From assembly GCF_003947455.1 (NCBI RefSeq), contig NZ_QHJH01000018.1, positions 1-64,000 on the forward strand: a stretch of 64,000 nucleotides of DNA, read 5' to 3'. The DNA is from Streptomyces sp. WAC 04229. Lineage in GTDB: Bacteria > Actinomycetota > Actinomycetes > Streptomycetales > Streptomycetaceae. The notes beneath the pieces are model-generated. The model was not told the DNA's origin. It saw nothing but the letters and a program-made list of their open reading frames with translations, and searched no databases. A program made the translations under genes and the position numbers. Shown here in pieces: positions 15,961 to 24,581 of this stretch (the first letter of the stretch is position 1; every line of letters begins with the position of its first letter).

Positions 15961-17187
15961 CTACCGGATCGGCACCCCCGCCAGCGTCCGCGCGATGACG
16001 AGCCGCTGGATCTCGCTCGTCCCCTCGAAGATGGTGTAGATCGCGGCGTCCCGGTGCATCCGCTCCACGGGGTACTCGCGCGTGTACCCGTTGCCGCCCA
16101 GGATCTGGACCGCCTGCGCGGTCACCTTCTTCGCCGTCTCGCTCGCGAACAGCTTGGACATCGACCCCTCGGCCGCCGTGAACGGCTTGCCGTTGATCGC
16201 CATCCAGGAGGCCCGCCACACCAGCAGCCGGGCCGCGTCGATGGAGGTCCGCATGTCGGCGAGCTGGAAGGCGACGCCCTGGTTGTCGATGATCGGCCGT
16301 CCGAACTGCTCACGGGTGCGGGCGTACTCCAGCGCCTCCTCGTACGCCGCGCGGGCGGTGCCCACCGCCATGGCGCCGACGGCCGGACGCGAGGCCTCGA
16401 AGGTGGCCATCGCCGCGTTCTTGACGCGCTCGCCGCCCTTCTTGGCCTTCTCCCGGGCCCGGGCCAGGCGCGCGTCCAGCTTCTCCTTGCCGCCGAGCAG
16501 GCAGGACCCGGGGACGCGGACGTTCTCCAGGACGACCTCGGCCGTGTGCGAGGCACGGATGCCGTGCTTCTTGAACTTCTGGCCCTGGGACAGACCGGGG
16601 GTGGCCGGCGGCACGATGAAGGAGGCATGGCCCTTGGAGCCCAGTTCCGGGTCCACGACCGCGACGACGACGTGGACGTTGGCGATGCCGCCGTTGGTCG
16701 CCCAGGTCTTGGTGCCGTTGAGGACCCACTCGTCCTTGGCCTCGTCGTACACGGCGCGGGTGCGCATGGCGGCCACGTCGGAGCCCGCGTCCGGCTCGGA
16801 GGAGCAGAAGGCGGCGACCTTCACGTCGTTCGCGTCGCCGTACATCTGGGGGATCCAGGTGCCGATCTGCTCCTCGGTGCCGTTGGCGAGGACACCGACG
16901 GCGGCGAGGCCGGTCCCGACGATGGACAGGGCGATGCCGGCGTCGCCCCAGAACAGCTCCTCCATGGCCATGGGGATGCCGAGGCCGGTGGAGTCGAAGT
17001 ACTGCTGGGCGTAGAAGTCGAGGGAGTAGATGCCGACCTTGGCGGCCTCCTGGATGACCGGCCAGGGAGTCTCCTCACGCTCGTCCCATTCGGCGGCCGC
17101 GGGGCGGATGACGTCGGCCGCGAAGCCGTGCAGCCAGTCCCGGACCTCCTTCTGTTCGTCGCTCAGCTCCATGGTGAACTCGGCCAT
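15961..17187 (-). CDS. Acyl-CoA dehydrogenase
   Basis: A 408-residue acyl-CoA dehydrogenase with complete signatures: [19 protein letters not shown] and the catalytic-glutamate segment [18 protein letters not shown] at the C-terminus. An insertion of charged residues ([18 protein letters not shown], around residue 225) extends the usual middle-domain loop. The ATG at 17187 follows GGAGG. The gene is divergent from a TetR regulator, with two palindromes in the shared upstream region, suggesting acyl-CoA-responsive control of a fatty-acid or branched-chain acyl-CoA oxidation step. The substrate is not predictable from sequence alone. Confidence 0.93.
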   Translation of the reverse strand: MAEFTMELSDEQKEVRDWLHGFAADVIRPAAAEWDEREETPWPVIQEAAKVGIYSLDFYAQQYFDSTGLGIPMAMEELFWGDAGIALSIVGTGLAAVGVLANGTEEQIGTWIPQMYGDANDVKVAAFCSSEPDAGSDVAAMRTRAVYDEAKDEWVLNGTKTWATNGGIANVHVVVAVVDPELGSKGHASFIVPPATPGLSQGQKFKKHGIRASHTAEVVLENVRVPGSCLLGGKEKLDARLARAREKAKKGGERVKNAAMATFEASRPAVGAMAVGTARAAYEEALEYARTREQFGRPIIDNQGVAFQLADMRTSIDAARLLVWRASWMAINGKPFTAAEGSMSKLFASETAKKVTAQAVQILGGNGYTREYPVERMHRDAAIYTIFEGTSEIQRLVIARTLAGVPIR

Positions 17188-17212
17188 GTCCCCTCCAGTG
17201 ACCCACGTGCGT

Positions 17213-17227
17213 GTTACTTGCGGTAAC
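17213..17227. promoter_or_regulatory. TetR operator candidate 1
   Basis: The inverted repeat GTTAC-TTGCG-GTAAC sits 26 bp upstream of the acyl-CoA dehydrogenase start and within the divergent region shared with the TetR gene. Confidence 0.55.
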
Positions 17228-17237
17228 CCGAGTCTGT

Positions 17238-17249
17238 TACCGGTCGGTA
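17238..17249. promoter_or_regulatory. TetR operator candidate 2
   Basis: TACCG-GT-CGGTA is a perfect inverted repeat, extended on the left as TTACCG. It lies 11 bp from candidate 1 and shares the TTAC half-site core, so both may bind the adjacent TetR protein. Confidence 0.6.
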
Positions 17250-17356
17250 GGAAAAGTCAACTCCCGAGGCCCCGTCGCCCTCCCGTTCGATGCCGGGCGC
17301 CCCGTGGGTGTTAGTTTGCGACGGCGTCACCGAAACAGCACGGGTGGGGAGAGCAC

Positions 17357-18013
17357 ATGGACACCACACAGCGGACCGACCAGCAGCGGTCCGCCGACCG
17401 CAGACGGCGCGAGCTGCTCGAGGCCGCCGACCGGGTGGTGCTGCGCGACGGTCCACAGGCCTCGATGAACGCCATCGCCGCCGAGGCCGGCATCACCAAG
17501 CCGATCCTCTACCGCCACTTCGGGGACAAGGGCGGACTGTACGCCGCCCTCGCCGTCCGGCACACCGACGCCCTCCTCGCCTCGCTGCGCGCCGCCCTGG
17601 ACGCCCCGGCGGAGCGGCGGCAACGCGTCGAGGCCACCCTGGACACCTATCTGGCGGCCATCGAGGCACGCCCGCAGGTGTACCGCTTCCTGATGCATCC
17701 GGCGGAGGGCATCGCCACCCCGGCCGACCAGGGCGACCAGGGTTTCGACGTCGGCAAGCACTCGGCCCCGCTGCTGCGCCGGATGGGCGAGGAACTGGCC
17801 CAGGTCATCGAGGAACGCCTCGACGTCGGCCCCGGCACCCAGCAGTTGGCCCGGGTGTGGGGGCACGGCATCGTCGGCATGATGCACGCCGCGGGCGACT
17901 GGTGGCTGGGCGAACGCCCCTGCTCCCGGGCGGAGTTGGTGAGCACCCTGGCCGACCTGCTGTGGGGCCGGCTGGCGGCCGCCGGGGACAAGGCGGGCGG
18001 GCCCGGCTTCTGA
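17357..18013 (+). CDS. TetR-family transcriptional regulator
   Basis: A 218-residue repressor. The N-terminal HTH (about residues 20-66) reads LEAADRVVLRDGPQASMNAIAAEAGITKPILYRHFGDKGGLY in outline, the classic TetR fold; the C-terminal ligand domain (70-210) is helical and contains HGIVGMMHAAGDWWL, seen in TetR_C domains of actinobacterial fatty-acid regulators. The ATG at 17357 follows GGGGAGA. It is divergent from the acyl-CoA dehydrogenase gene and probably controls it through the two palindromes at 17213-17249. Confidence 0.92.
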   Translation: MDTTQRTDQQRSADRRRRELLEAADRVVLRDGPQASMNAIAAEAGITKPILYRHFGDKGGLYAALAVRHTDALLASLRAALDAPAERRQRVEATLDTYLAAIEARPQVYRFLMHPAEGIATPADQGDQGFDVGKHSAPLLRRMGEELAQVIEERLDVGPGTQQLARVWGHGIVGMMHAAGDWWLGERPCSRAELVSTLADLLWGRLAAAGDKAGGPGF

Positions 18014-18053
18014 CGGCCCCCCGGCCCGCGCGCTCCGCCGGCCCCGCGCGCGC

Positions 18054-18593
18054 TCAGCGGTGCCAGGTGGCGCGCGCCACCTGCCGCGCGAGCCGCCGGT
18101 GCCGCCATCCCGACAGGCGCTCGGAGTACACCCTCCCCTCCAGGTGATCGCACTCGTGCTGGAGACACCGCGCGAAGAACCCGGTGCCGCGCACGCTGAC
18201 GGGCTCTCCGGTCACCGTGACTCCCGTCACGACGGCCTCGTCGTACCGCTCGGTCCCGGCCTCCAGACCCGGCAGCGACAGACAGCCCTCCGGCCCGCGC
18301 ACCACCACCCCGCCGGTCTCGACGAGCCGCGGGTTCACCAGGTGGCCGAGGTGGCGCTCGCCCTCGTCGTCCGGGCAGTCGTAGACGAAGACGCGCAGCC
18401 CGGTGCCGGTCTGGTTCGCGGCCAGGCCCACGCCGTGGGCGGCGTACATGGTCGCGAACAAGTCCTCCACGAGCCCCGAGAGTTCCGGACCGAAGTCCGT
18501 CACCTCCTCGCACGGGGTGTGCAGGACGGGATCGCCGAGGAGGCCGAGGGGACGGACGCGCCCGTGGGCGCCCGGGATGGAGCCGTGTCGCAT
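18054..18593 (-). CDS. def: Peptide deformylase
   Basis: A 179-residue metalloenzyme that removes the N-formyl group from nascent proteins. All three conserved motifs are present: GVGLAANQ (motif 1, about residue 54), EGCLSLPG (motif 2, supplying the Cys metal ligand) and QHECDHLEG (motif 3, the two His ligands and catalytic Glu). Streptomyces usually carry several def paralogues, so this one may not be the only housekeeping copy. The gene is divergent from murT. No strong ribosome site is visible at the ATG (18593). Confidence 0.95.
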   Translation of the reverse strand: MRHGSIPGAHGRVRPLGLLGDPVLHTPCEEVTDFGPELSGLVEDLFATMYAAHGVGLAANQTGTGLRVFVYDCPDDEGERHLGHLVNPRLVETGGVVVRGPEGCLSLPGLEAGTERYDEAVVTGVTVTGEPVSVRGTGFFARCLQHECDHLEGRVYSERLSGWRHRRLARQVARATWHR

Positions 18594-18762
18594 GGCGGCA
18601 AGAGTAAGGTCCCTGTGTCCCCCGGCGGGTCGCGCCCACCGCCGGAGCCCCGTGGCCGGTGCCGCGATTCGGGAGTGCGAACGGATCTCGATAGGCTGAG
18701 GTCCACACCACGTGGCCGTCAGGCTTCAGGCGCGGCGCGTACGCAAGGAGGATCGAGAACTG

Positions 18763-20001
18763 ATGGCAGGCAACTCGGACCCGCTCTCGCCCCGGGCCAA
18801 GATCGCCGTGACCGCGGGCAAGGCGGTCGCGGCGGCTTCGCGCGCCGCGGGGCGCGGCAGTGGTTCGGTGATCGGCGGCAAGGTCGCGCTGAGACTCGAT
18901 CCGGACCTCCTCGCCCGGCTCGCCCAGCACCTGGACGTGACCCTGGTCTCGGCGACCAACGGCAAGACCACCACCACCCGGCTGATCGCCGAGGCCCTGC
19001 GCGCGGCGGGACCGGTCGTGTCCAACGCGCTCGGCGCCAACATGCCGGCCGGCATCACCTCGGCCCTCGCGGCCGGCGCGGACGCCCGCTACGGCGTCAT
19101 CGAGGTCGACGAGAAATACCTCGTCGGCGTCGCCCAGGCCACCGAGCCGAAGTGCATCGCGCTCCTCAACCTCTCCCGCGACCAGCTCGACCGCGCCGCG
19201 GAGACCCGCATGCTCGCCGAGAACTGGCGCGAGGGCCTGACCGGCTCGAAGGCCGTGGTCGTCGCCAACGCCGACGACCCGCTGGTGGTGTGGGCGGCGT
19301 CCTCCTCCCCCAACGTGATCTGGGTCGCCGCCGGCCAGATGTGGAAGGACGACGCCTGGTCCTGCCCGGCGTGCGGCGGCGTGATGCAGCGTCCCGGCGA
19401 CGACTGGTTCTGCGGCGAGTGCGGCTTCCGCCGCCCCACGCCGAGCTGGGCGCTCTCCGGCGACCACGTCCTCGACCCGCACGGCTCCGCCTGGCCGATC
19501 CACCTCCAGCTGCCGGGCCGCGCCAACAAGGCCAACGCCGCCTCCTCGGCCGCCGTCGCCGCCGTCTTCGGCGTGCCGCCGCAGGTCGCCCTGGAGCGCA
19601 TGTACCAGGTGCAGGCGGTCGCCGGACGCTACGACGTGGTGCAGTTCCAGGGCCGCGACCTGCGTCTGCTGCTCGCCAAGAACCCGGCGGGCTGGCTGGA
19701 GACCTTCTCCCTGATCGACCCGCCGCCCACGCCGGTGATCCTCTCGGTGAACGCACGCGGGGCCGACGGCACCGACACCTCCTGGCTGTGGGACGTGGAC
19801 TACACCCGGCTGACCGGCCACCCGATCTGCGTGATCGGCGACCGCAAGCTGGACCTCGCGGTGCGCCTTGAGGTCGCCAACCAGCAGTTCCAGGTGTGCG
19901 AGGACCTCGACCAGGCGGTGCAGATGTGCCCGCCCGGCCGCATCGAGGTCATCGCCAACTACACCGCCTTCCAGGACCTGCGCCGCCGCGTCGGCAACTG
20001 A
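18763..20001 (+). CDS. murT: Lipid II isoglutaminyl synthase, MurT subunit
   Basis: The Mur-ligase-like subunit that, with GatD, amidates D-glutamate of lipid II to isoglutamine in the cytoplasm. The P-loop ATNGKTTTTR (about residues 64-73) and the central Mur-ligase domain are present. A four-cysteine zinc ribbon (CPACGG ... CGECG, about residues 205-225) interrupts it, as in known MurT proteins. The C-terminal DUF1727 domain ends in IEVIANYTAFQDLRRRV. AAGGAGG lies 11 nt before the ATG at 18763. The gatD gene starts 23 nt downstream, the standard murT-gatD operon. Confidence 0.96.
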   Translation: MAGNSDPLSPRAKIAVTAGKAVAAASRAAGRGSGSVIGGKVALRLDPDLLARLAQHLDVTLVSATNGKTTTTRLIAEALRAAGPVVSNALGANMPAGITSALAAGADARYGVIEVDEKYLVGVAQATEPKCIALLNLSRDQLDRAAETRMLAENWREGLTGSKAVVVANADDPLVVWAASSSPNVIWVAAGQMWKDDAWSCPACGGVMQRPGDDWFCGECGFRRPTPSWALSGDHVLDPHGSAWPIHLQLPGRANKANAASSAAVAAVFGVPPQVALERMYQVQAVAGRYDVVQFQGRDLRLLLAKNPAGWLETFSLIDPPPTPVILSVNARGADGTDTSWLWDVDYTRLTGHPICVIGDRKLDLAVRLEVANQQFQVCEDLDQAVQMCPPGRIEVIANYTAFQDLRRRVGN

Positions 20002-20024
20002 CCGCGAGACTTCAGGGGACTTTC

Positions 20025-20753
20025 GTGAGCGACAACCAACTGCGGATCGTCTGGATCTACCCGGACCTGCTCAGCACGTACGGCGACCAGGGCAACGCCC
20101 TCGTGGTGGAGCGCCGGGCCCGCCAGCGCGGCCTCGACGTGGCCCGGCTCGACGTACGCAGCGACCAGCAGATCCCGACCTCCGGCGACATCTACCTGAT
20201 CGGCGGCGGCGAGGACCGTCCGCAGCGGCTCGCCGCCGAGCGGCTGCGCCGCGACGGCGGCCTGCACCGGGCCGTGGAGAACGGCGCGATCGTGTTCTCC
20301 GTCTGCGCCGGCTACCAGATCCTGGGCCACGAGTTCATCAACGACCTGGGCCAGCGGGAGCCGGGCCTCGGACTGCTCGACGTGGTCTCGACGCGCGGCG
20401 AGGGCGCCCGCTGCGTCGGCGACGTCCTCGCCGACATCGACCCGCGCCTCGGGCTGCCGCCCCTGACCGGCTTCGAGAACCACCAGGGCGTCACCCACCT
20501 CGGCCCCACCGCGCGCCCGCTCTCCCAGGTCCGCTTCGGCAACGGCAACGGCACGGGCGACGGCACCGAGGGCGCGTACAACGACACGGTCTTCGGTACG
20601 TACATGCACGGCCCGGTGCTGGCGCGCAACCCGCAGATCGCGGACCTGCTGCTCAAGCTGGCCCTCGACGTGAACGCGCTGCCGCCGACGGACGACCGCT
20701 GGTACGAGGCGCTCCGCAACGAGCGCATCGCCGCGGCGCAGCAGCCTGCCTGA
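20025..20753 (+). CDS. gatD: Lipid II isoglutaminyl synthase, glutamine amidotransferase subunit GatD
   Basis: A 242-residue class I (CobB/CobQ-type) glutamine amidotransferase that supplies ammonia to MurT. The nucleophile cysteine is in FSVCAGYQILGHE (about residue 93) and the catalytic histidine in FGTYMHGPVLARNP (about residue 189). The GTG at 20025 has AGGGGA upstream. It is immediately downstream of murT and completes the amidation complex. Confidence 0.96.
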   Translation: MSDNQLRIVWIYPDLLSTYGDQGNALVVERRARQRGLDVARLDVRSDQQIPTSGDIYLIGGGEDRPQRLAAERLRRDGGLHRAVENGAIVFSVCAGYQILGHEFINDLGQREPGLGLLDVVSTRGEGARCVGDVLADIDPRLGLPPLTGFENHQGVTHLGPTARPLSQVRFGNGNGTGDGTEGAYNDTVFGTYMHGPVLARNPQIADLLLKLALDVNALPPTDDRWYEALRNERIAAAQQPA

Positions 20754-20919
20754 CCCTCCTCGGCAGGCCCGTCTGATGGGTCATCCGCACAGGTGAGCGG
20801 AGAGGTCCAGTAGGCGGACGCGTGGTTCGGTCCCGGCCCCCGATGCCGCTAGGGTGGCGGGGATCGAGCCGGACAGCGCGGTCCGGACCCGTGCCACGTT
20901 TGAGAAGGTATTTCGGGCT

Positions 20920-21945
20920 ATGCGCATTGGTGTCCTCACGTCCGGCGGCGACTGCCCCGGCCTGAACGCCGTCATCCGGTCCGTCGTGCACCGCGCCGTC
21001 GTCGACCACGGCGACGAGGTCATCGGCTTCCGGGACGGCTGGAAGGGCCTCCTGGAGTGCGACTACCTGAAGCTCGACCTCGACGCGGTGGGCGGCATCC
21101 TGGCCCGCGGCGGCACCATCCTCGGCTCCTCCCGGGTCCGCCCCGAGCACCTGCGGGACGGCGTGGAGCGCGCCCGCGGCCACGTCGAGGAACTCGGCCT
21201 GGACGCGATCATCCCGATCGGCGGCGAGGGCACCCTGAAGGCGGCCCGCCTGCTGTCGGACAACGGCCTGCCCATCGTCGGCGTGCCCAAGACCATCGAC
21301 AACGACATAGCGGTCACCGATGTGACGTTCGGCTTCGACACCGCCGTGACCGTGGCGACCGAGGCCCTGGACCGGCTGAAGACCACCGCCGAGTCCCATC
21401 AGCGGGTGCTGATCGTGGAGGTCATGGGCCGTCACACCGGCTGGATCGCGCTGCACTCGGGCATGGCGGCCGGCGCCCACGCCGTGGTCGTCCCGGAGCG
21501 GCCCTTCGACATCGACGAGTTGACCGCGAAGGTCGGCGAGCGTTTCTCGGCGGGCAAGCGGTTCGCGATCGTGGTGGCCGCGGAGGGTGCCAAGCCGAAG
21601 GCGGGCACCATGGACTTCGACGAGGGCGGCAAGGACGTCTACGGGCACGAGCGCTTCGCCGGGATCGCCCGTCAGCTCTCCATCGAGCTGGAGGAGCGGC
21701 TCGGCAAGGAGGCCCGGCCCGTGATCCTCGGACACGTCCAGCGCGGGGGGACACCGACGGCGTACGACCGGGTGCTGGCGACGCGGTTCGGGTGGCACGC
21801 GGTGGAGGCCGTGCACCGCGGGGAGTTCGGCATGATGACGGCCCTGCGCGGGACGGACATCGCGATGGTGCCGCTCGCCGACGCGGTCGAGGCGTTGAAG
21901 ACGGTGCCGGACGAGCGGTACGCGGAGGCGGAGTGCGTGCTCTGA
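20920..21945 (+). CDS. pfkA: 6-phosphofructokinase
   Basis: A 341-residue phosphofructokinase phosphorylating fructose 6-phosphate in glycolysis. Signatures are TSGGDCPGLNAVIR at the N-terminus, the phosphoryl-donor loop IGGEGTLKAA, VPKTIDNDI with the catalytic Asp, and EVMGRHTGWIA for substrate binding. A Gly rather than Asp in GGEGT (the position that separates ATP- from PPi-enzymes) predicts ATP as donor, as shown for a Streptomyces PFK paralogue. GAAGG lies 11 nt before the ATG at 20920. A terminator and a repeat follow. Confidence 0.95.
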   Translation: MRIGVLTSGGDCPGLNAVIRSVVHRAVVDHGDEVIGFRDGWKGLLECDYLKLDLDAVGGILARGGTILGSSRVRPEHLRDGVERARGHVEELGLDAIIPIGGEGTLKAARLLSDNGLPIVGVPKTIDNDIAVTDVTFGFDTAVTVATEALDRLKTTAESHQRVLIVEVMGRHTGWIALHSGMAAGAHAVVVPERPFDIDELTAKVGERFSAGKRFAIVVAAEGAKPKAGTMDFDEGGKDVYGHERFAGIARQLSIELEERLGKEARPVILGHVQRGGTPTAYDRVLATRFGWHAVEAVHRGEFGMMTALRGTDIAMVPLADAVEALKTVPDERYAEAECVL

Positions 21946-21979
21946 TTGCCGGGCGCCGCTGAGAGCTCGGGTCCGTCGG

Positions 21980-22044
21980 TTCGTCGCGGGCTGCGGGTCG
22001 TGTGTGGTTGCTCGCGCAGTTCCCCGCGCCCCTGAAGGGCGCTC
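21980..22044. repeat. Streptomyces interspersed intergenic repeat
   Basis: The segment containing GGTTGCTCGCGCAGTTCCCC and GCGCCCCTGAAGGGCGC (22006-22043) is a sequence I recognise as recurring in intergenic regions of many Streptomyces genomes, often ending in a CCCCTGAAGGGG-like hairpin. Only one copy is in this window. Its role is unknown; it lies between pfkA and the terminator. Confidence 0.6.
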
Positions 22045-22046
22045 AA

Positions 22047-22076
22047 CGCCCCCGGTGACTTGAGTCGCCGGGGGCG
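22047..22076 (+). terminator. Terminator hairpin after pfkA
   Basis: Arms CGCCCCCGGTGACT (22047-22060) and AGTCGCCGGGGGCG (22063-22076) form a long GC-rich stem with one wobble pair, followed by TTCTAG. It separates pfkA from the CtaG-like gene. Confidence 0.8.
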
Positions 22077-22133
22077 GTTCTAGTCTTGCTTCGGACAGAC
22101 GGCGTTCAACCCCCACGAATCAGGAGCCGGCGG

Positions 22134-23084
22134 ATGGATCACAGCGGGCACGGCATGACGATGGATCTGCCGCCGTTCACGCTGGGGCGAGGGCTCGCCT
22201 GGTCGGCGGACCCGTTCTTCCTGATCGCCTGCCTGCTGGGACTGGCGCTGTACGGCTGGGGTGTGGCACGGCTGGTGCGGCGCGGTGACAAGTGGCCGGT
22301 CGGCCGGACCGTGGCCTTCGTCACCGGCGTGCTGAGCATCGTGCTCATGATGTGCACCAAGCTCAACGACTACGGCATGGTCATGTTCAGCGTGCACATG
22401 GTGCAGCACATGATCATCAGCATGGTCTCGCCGATCCTGATCCTGCTCGGCGCCCCGATCACGCTGGCCCTGCGCGCGCTGCCGCCGGCGGCCCGCGGCA
22501 GCAAGGGCCCCCGCGAGCTGCTGCTGATGCTGCTGCACAGCCGCTACATGCGGATCGTCACGCACGCCGCGTTCACCATCCCGCTGTTCATCGCCAGCCT
22601 GTACGCCCTGTACTTCACGCCTCTCTTCGACTTCCTGATGGGCTCCCGGACCGGGCACATCGCGATGATGGTGCACTTCCTCGCCGTCGGGCTGGTGTTC
22701 TTCTGGCCGATCATGGGCGTGGATCCGGGCCCGCACCGGCCCGGCTACCTGATGCGCATGCTGGAGCTGTTCGCGGGCATGCCGTTCCACGCGTTCTTCG
22801 GCATCGCGCTGATGATGGGATCGTCGCCGATGGTGAAGACGTTCGAGAACCCGCCCGCGTCGCTCGGCATCGACGCGCTCTCCGACCAGAACGCGGCGGG
22901 CGGCATCGCCTGGGCCTTCAGCGAGGTCCCGTCCGTGCTGGTCCTGCTCGCCCTGGTCTTCCAGTGGTACGCCTCCGAGCAGCGCCAGGCCCGCCGTACC
23001 GACCGGGCCGCCGAACGGGACGGCGACAAGGAGCTGGCGGCCTACAACGCCTACCTGGCCTCGCTGAACGCACGCGGCGGCTGA
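22134..23084 (+). CDS. CtaG-family cytochrome c oxidase assembly membrane protein
   Basis: A 316-residue polytopic membrane protein with about seven hydrophobic helices (PF09678-type CtaG). Conserved features are the His-Met-rich N-terminus (MDHSGHGMTMD), the HMVQHMIISMVSPILILLGAP helix with paired histidines, and GVDPGPHRPGY. The His/Met residues fit copper handling during assembly of the CuB site of cytochrome oxidase. No oxidase subunits are nearby. The ATG at 22134 follows AGGAG. Confidence 0.85.
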   Translation: MDHSGHGMTMDLPPFTLGRGLAWSADPFFLIACLLGLALYGWGVARLVRRGDKWPVGRTVAFVTGVLSIVLMMCTKLNDYGMVMFSVHMVQHMIISMVSPILILLGAPITLALRALPPAARGSKGPRELLLMLLHSRYMRIVTHAAFTIPLFIASLYALYFTPLFDFLMGSRTGHIAMMVHFLAVGLVFFWPIMGVDPGPHRPGYLMRMLELFAGMPFHAFFGIALMMGSSPMVKTFENPPASLGIDALSDQNAAGGIAWAFSEVPSVLVLLALVFQWYASEQRQARRTDRAAERDGDKELAAYNAYLASLNARGG

Positions 23085-23175
23085 CACGGATCCGGTCCGT
23101 ATCCGGCCTTCCGTGCCCTGTCCGGGCGGAACCGGGGCACCATGGAAGGCAACGGACCACGAGGAGGGTGTTGCG

Positions 23176-23346
23176 ATGCCCGGTTCCACGGACAGTTCGA
23201 CGAAGACCATGGGGGCGCTCACCATCGGCGGCCTCGTCGCGGTGACGGCCTACACGGTGGCGCTCGGCAGCAACGGCTGGCTGTGGTTCGGCTGGGTCGT
23301 GCTGGGACTCATCACCCTGGGGATGGTGGCCACCCGCAGCGCCTGA
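23176..23346 (+). CDS. Small two-helix membrane protein
   Basis: A 56-residue protein with two hydrophobic stretches (MGALTIGGLVAVTAYTVAL and WLWFGWVVLGLITLGMVA) separated by a short polar turn. GAGGAGGG at 23161-23168 is an excellent ribosome site for the ATG at 23176, so I consider it a real gene; an upstream in-frame start at 23113 is not supported. It follows the CtaG-like gene by 91 bp and may be co-transcribed. Its function is unknown. Confidence 0.75.
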   Translation: MPGSTDSSTKTMGALTIGGLVAVTAYTVALGSNGWLWFGWVVLGLITLGMVATRSA

Positions 23347-23363
23347 GCGGGCGGAGCGCCCCC

Positions 23364-24581
23364 TCACTCGCGGCCCAGCCGGCCCGCCGAGTGCACGCCC
23401 GGCTGGTACTTCGGCAGCCGGACGGTGATCTTCATGCCCGCGCCGACGGCCGTCTCGATGACGAGGCCGTGGTCGTCTCCGTAGACCTGGCGGAGGCGGT
23501 CGTCGACGTTGGACAGCCCGATGCCGCCCGACGGGCTGACCTCGCGCGCGAGGATGCGGCGCAGCAGGCCCGGGTCCATGCCGGCGCCGTCGTCCTCGAT
23601 GACGACCAGGGCCTCGGCGCCCGCGTCCTGAGCGGTGATCTGGATGCGGCAGCGGTCCGCCTTGCCCTCCAGACCGTGCTTGACGGCGTTCTCGACGAGC
23701 GGCTGGAGGCACAGGAAGGGCAGGGCGACCGGCAGCACCTCGGGGGCGACCTGGAGGGTGACGGCGAGGCGGTCGCCGAAGCGGGCCCGCACCAGCGCCA
23801 GGTAGTGGTCGATGGCGTGCAGCTCGTCGGCGAGGGTGGTGAAGTCGCCGTGCCGCCGGAACGAGTAGCGGGTGAAGTCGGCGAACTCCAGCAGCAGCTC
23901 CCGGGCCCGCTCGGGATCGGTGCGGACGAAGGACGCGATCACCGCGAGCGAGTTGAAGATGAAGTGCGGGGAGATCTGCGCCCGCAGCGCCTTGATCTCG
24001 GCCTCGATGAGCCGGGTGCGGGACTGGTCGAGGTCGGCCAGCTCCAGCTGGACGGAGACCCAGCGGGCGACCTCCCCGGCGGCCCGGACCAGGACGGCGG
24101 ACTCGCGGGGCGCGCAGGCGACCAGGGCGCCGTGCACCCGGTCGTCGACGGTGAGCGGGGCGACCACCGCCCAGCGCACCGAACAGTCGGGGATGTCGCA
24201 GGTCAGCGGGAACGCCTCGCCGCGGCCGGTCTCCAGCGGCCCGGCGAGGCGTTCCATGATCTCCGTGCGGTGATGGCCGCCCACACCCTCCCAGACCAGG
24301 ACCTCCTTGAGGTCGGTCAGGCACAGCGCGTCCGTGCCGAGCAGGGAGCGCAGCTTGCGGGCGGACTTGCCGGCGGTCTCCTCGGTCAGGCCCGCCCGCA
24401 GCGGGGGCGTGGCCAGGGACGCGGTGTGCAGGGTCTGGAAGGTGGCGTGCTCGACCGGGGTGCCCAGACCGCCGAGGCTCTGCGGGCGGGCGGTGCGCCG
24501 CCCCAGCCAGAAGCCCGCCGCCAGCAGGGGCAGCAGGGCCACGGCGAGGCCCGCCAGGAACCCGCCCAGGGAGCCGCTCAC
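23364..24581 (-). CDS. LytS-type sensor histidine kinase
   Basis: A 405-residue membrane-anchored kinase with one N-terminal helix (FLAGLAVALLPLLAAGFWLG). A GAF-like sensory region (about 60-200) includes FPLTCDIPDCSVRWAVVAPL with two cysteines. The His_kinase domain holds the phosphoacceptor in ALRAQISPHFIFNSL, followed by the N box PLVENAVKHG and G box GGIGLSNVDDRLRQVYG. The GTG start overlaps the symporter stop (GTGA), with GGGGAGG upstream. It is the last gene of an operon begun by a LytTR response regulator, its probable partner. The stimulus is unknown; the transported solute is a reasonable guess. Confidence 0.93.
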   Translation of the reverse strand: MSGSLGGFLAGLAVALLPLLAAGFWLGRRTARPQSLGGLGTPVEHATFQTLHTASLATPPLRAGLTEETAGKSARKLRSLLGTDALCLTDLKEVLVWEGVGGHHRTEIMERLAGPLETGRGEAFPLTCDIPDCSVRWAVVAPLTVDDRVHGALVACAPRESAVLVRAAGEVARWVSVQLELADLDQSRTRLIEAEIKALRAQISPHFIFNSLAVIASFVRTDPERARELLLEFADFTRYSFRRHGDFTTLADELHAIDHYLALVRARFGDRLAVTLQVAPEVLPVALPFLCLQPLVENAVKHGLEGKADRCRIQITAQDAGAEALVVIEDDGAGMDPGLLRRILAREVSPSGGIGLSNVDDRLRQVYGDDHGLVIETAVGAGMKITVRLPKYQPGVHSAGRLGRE

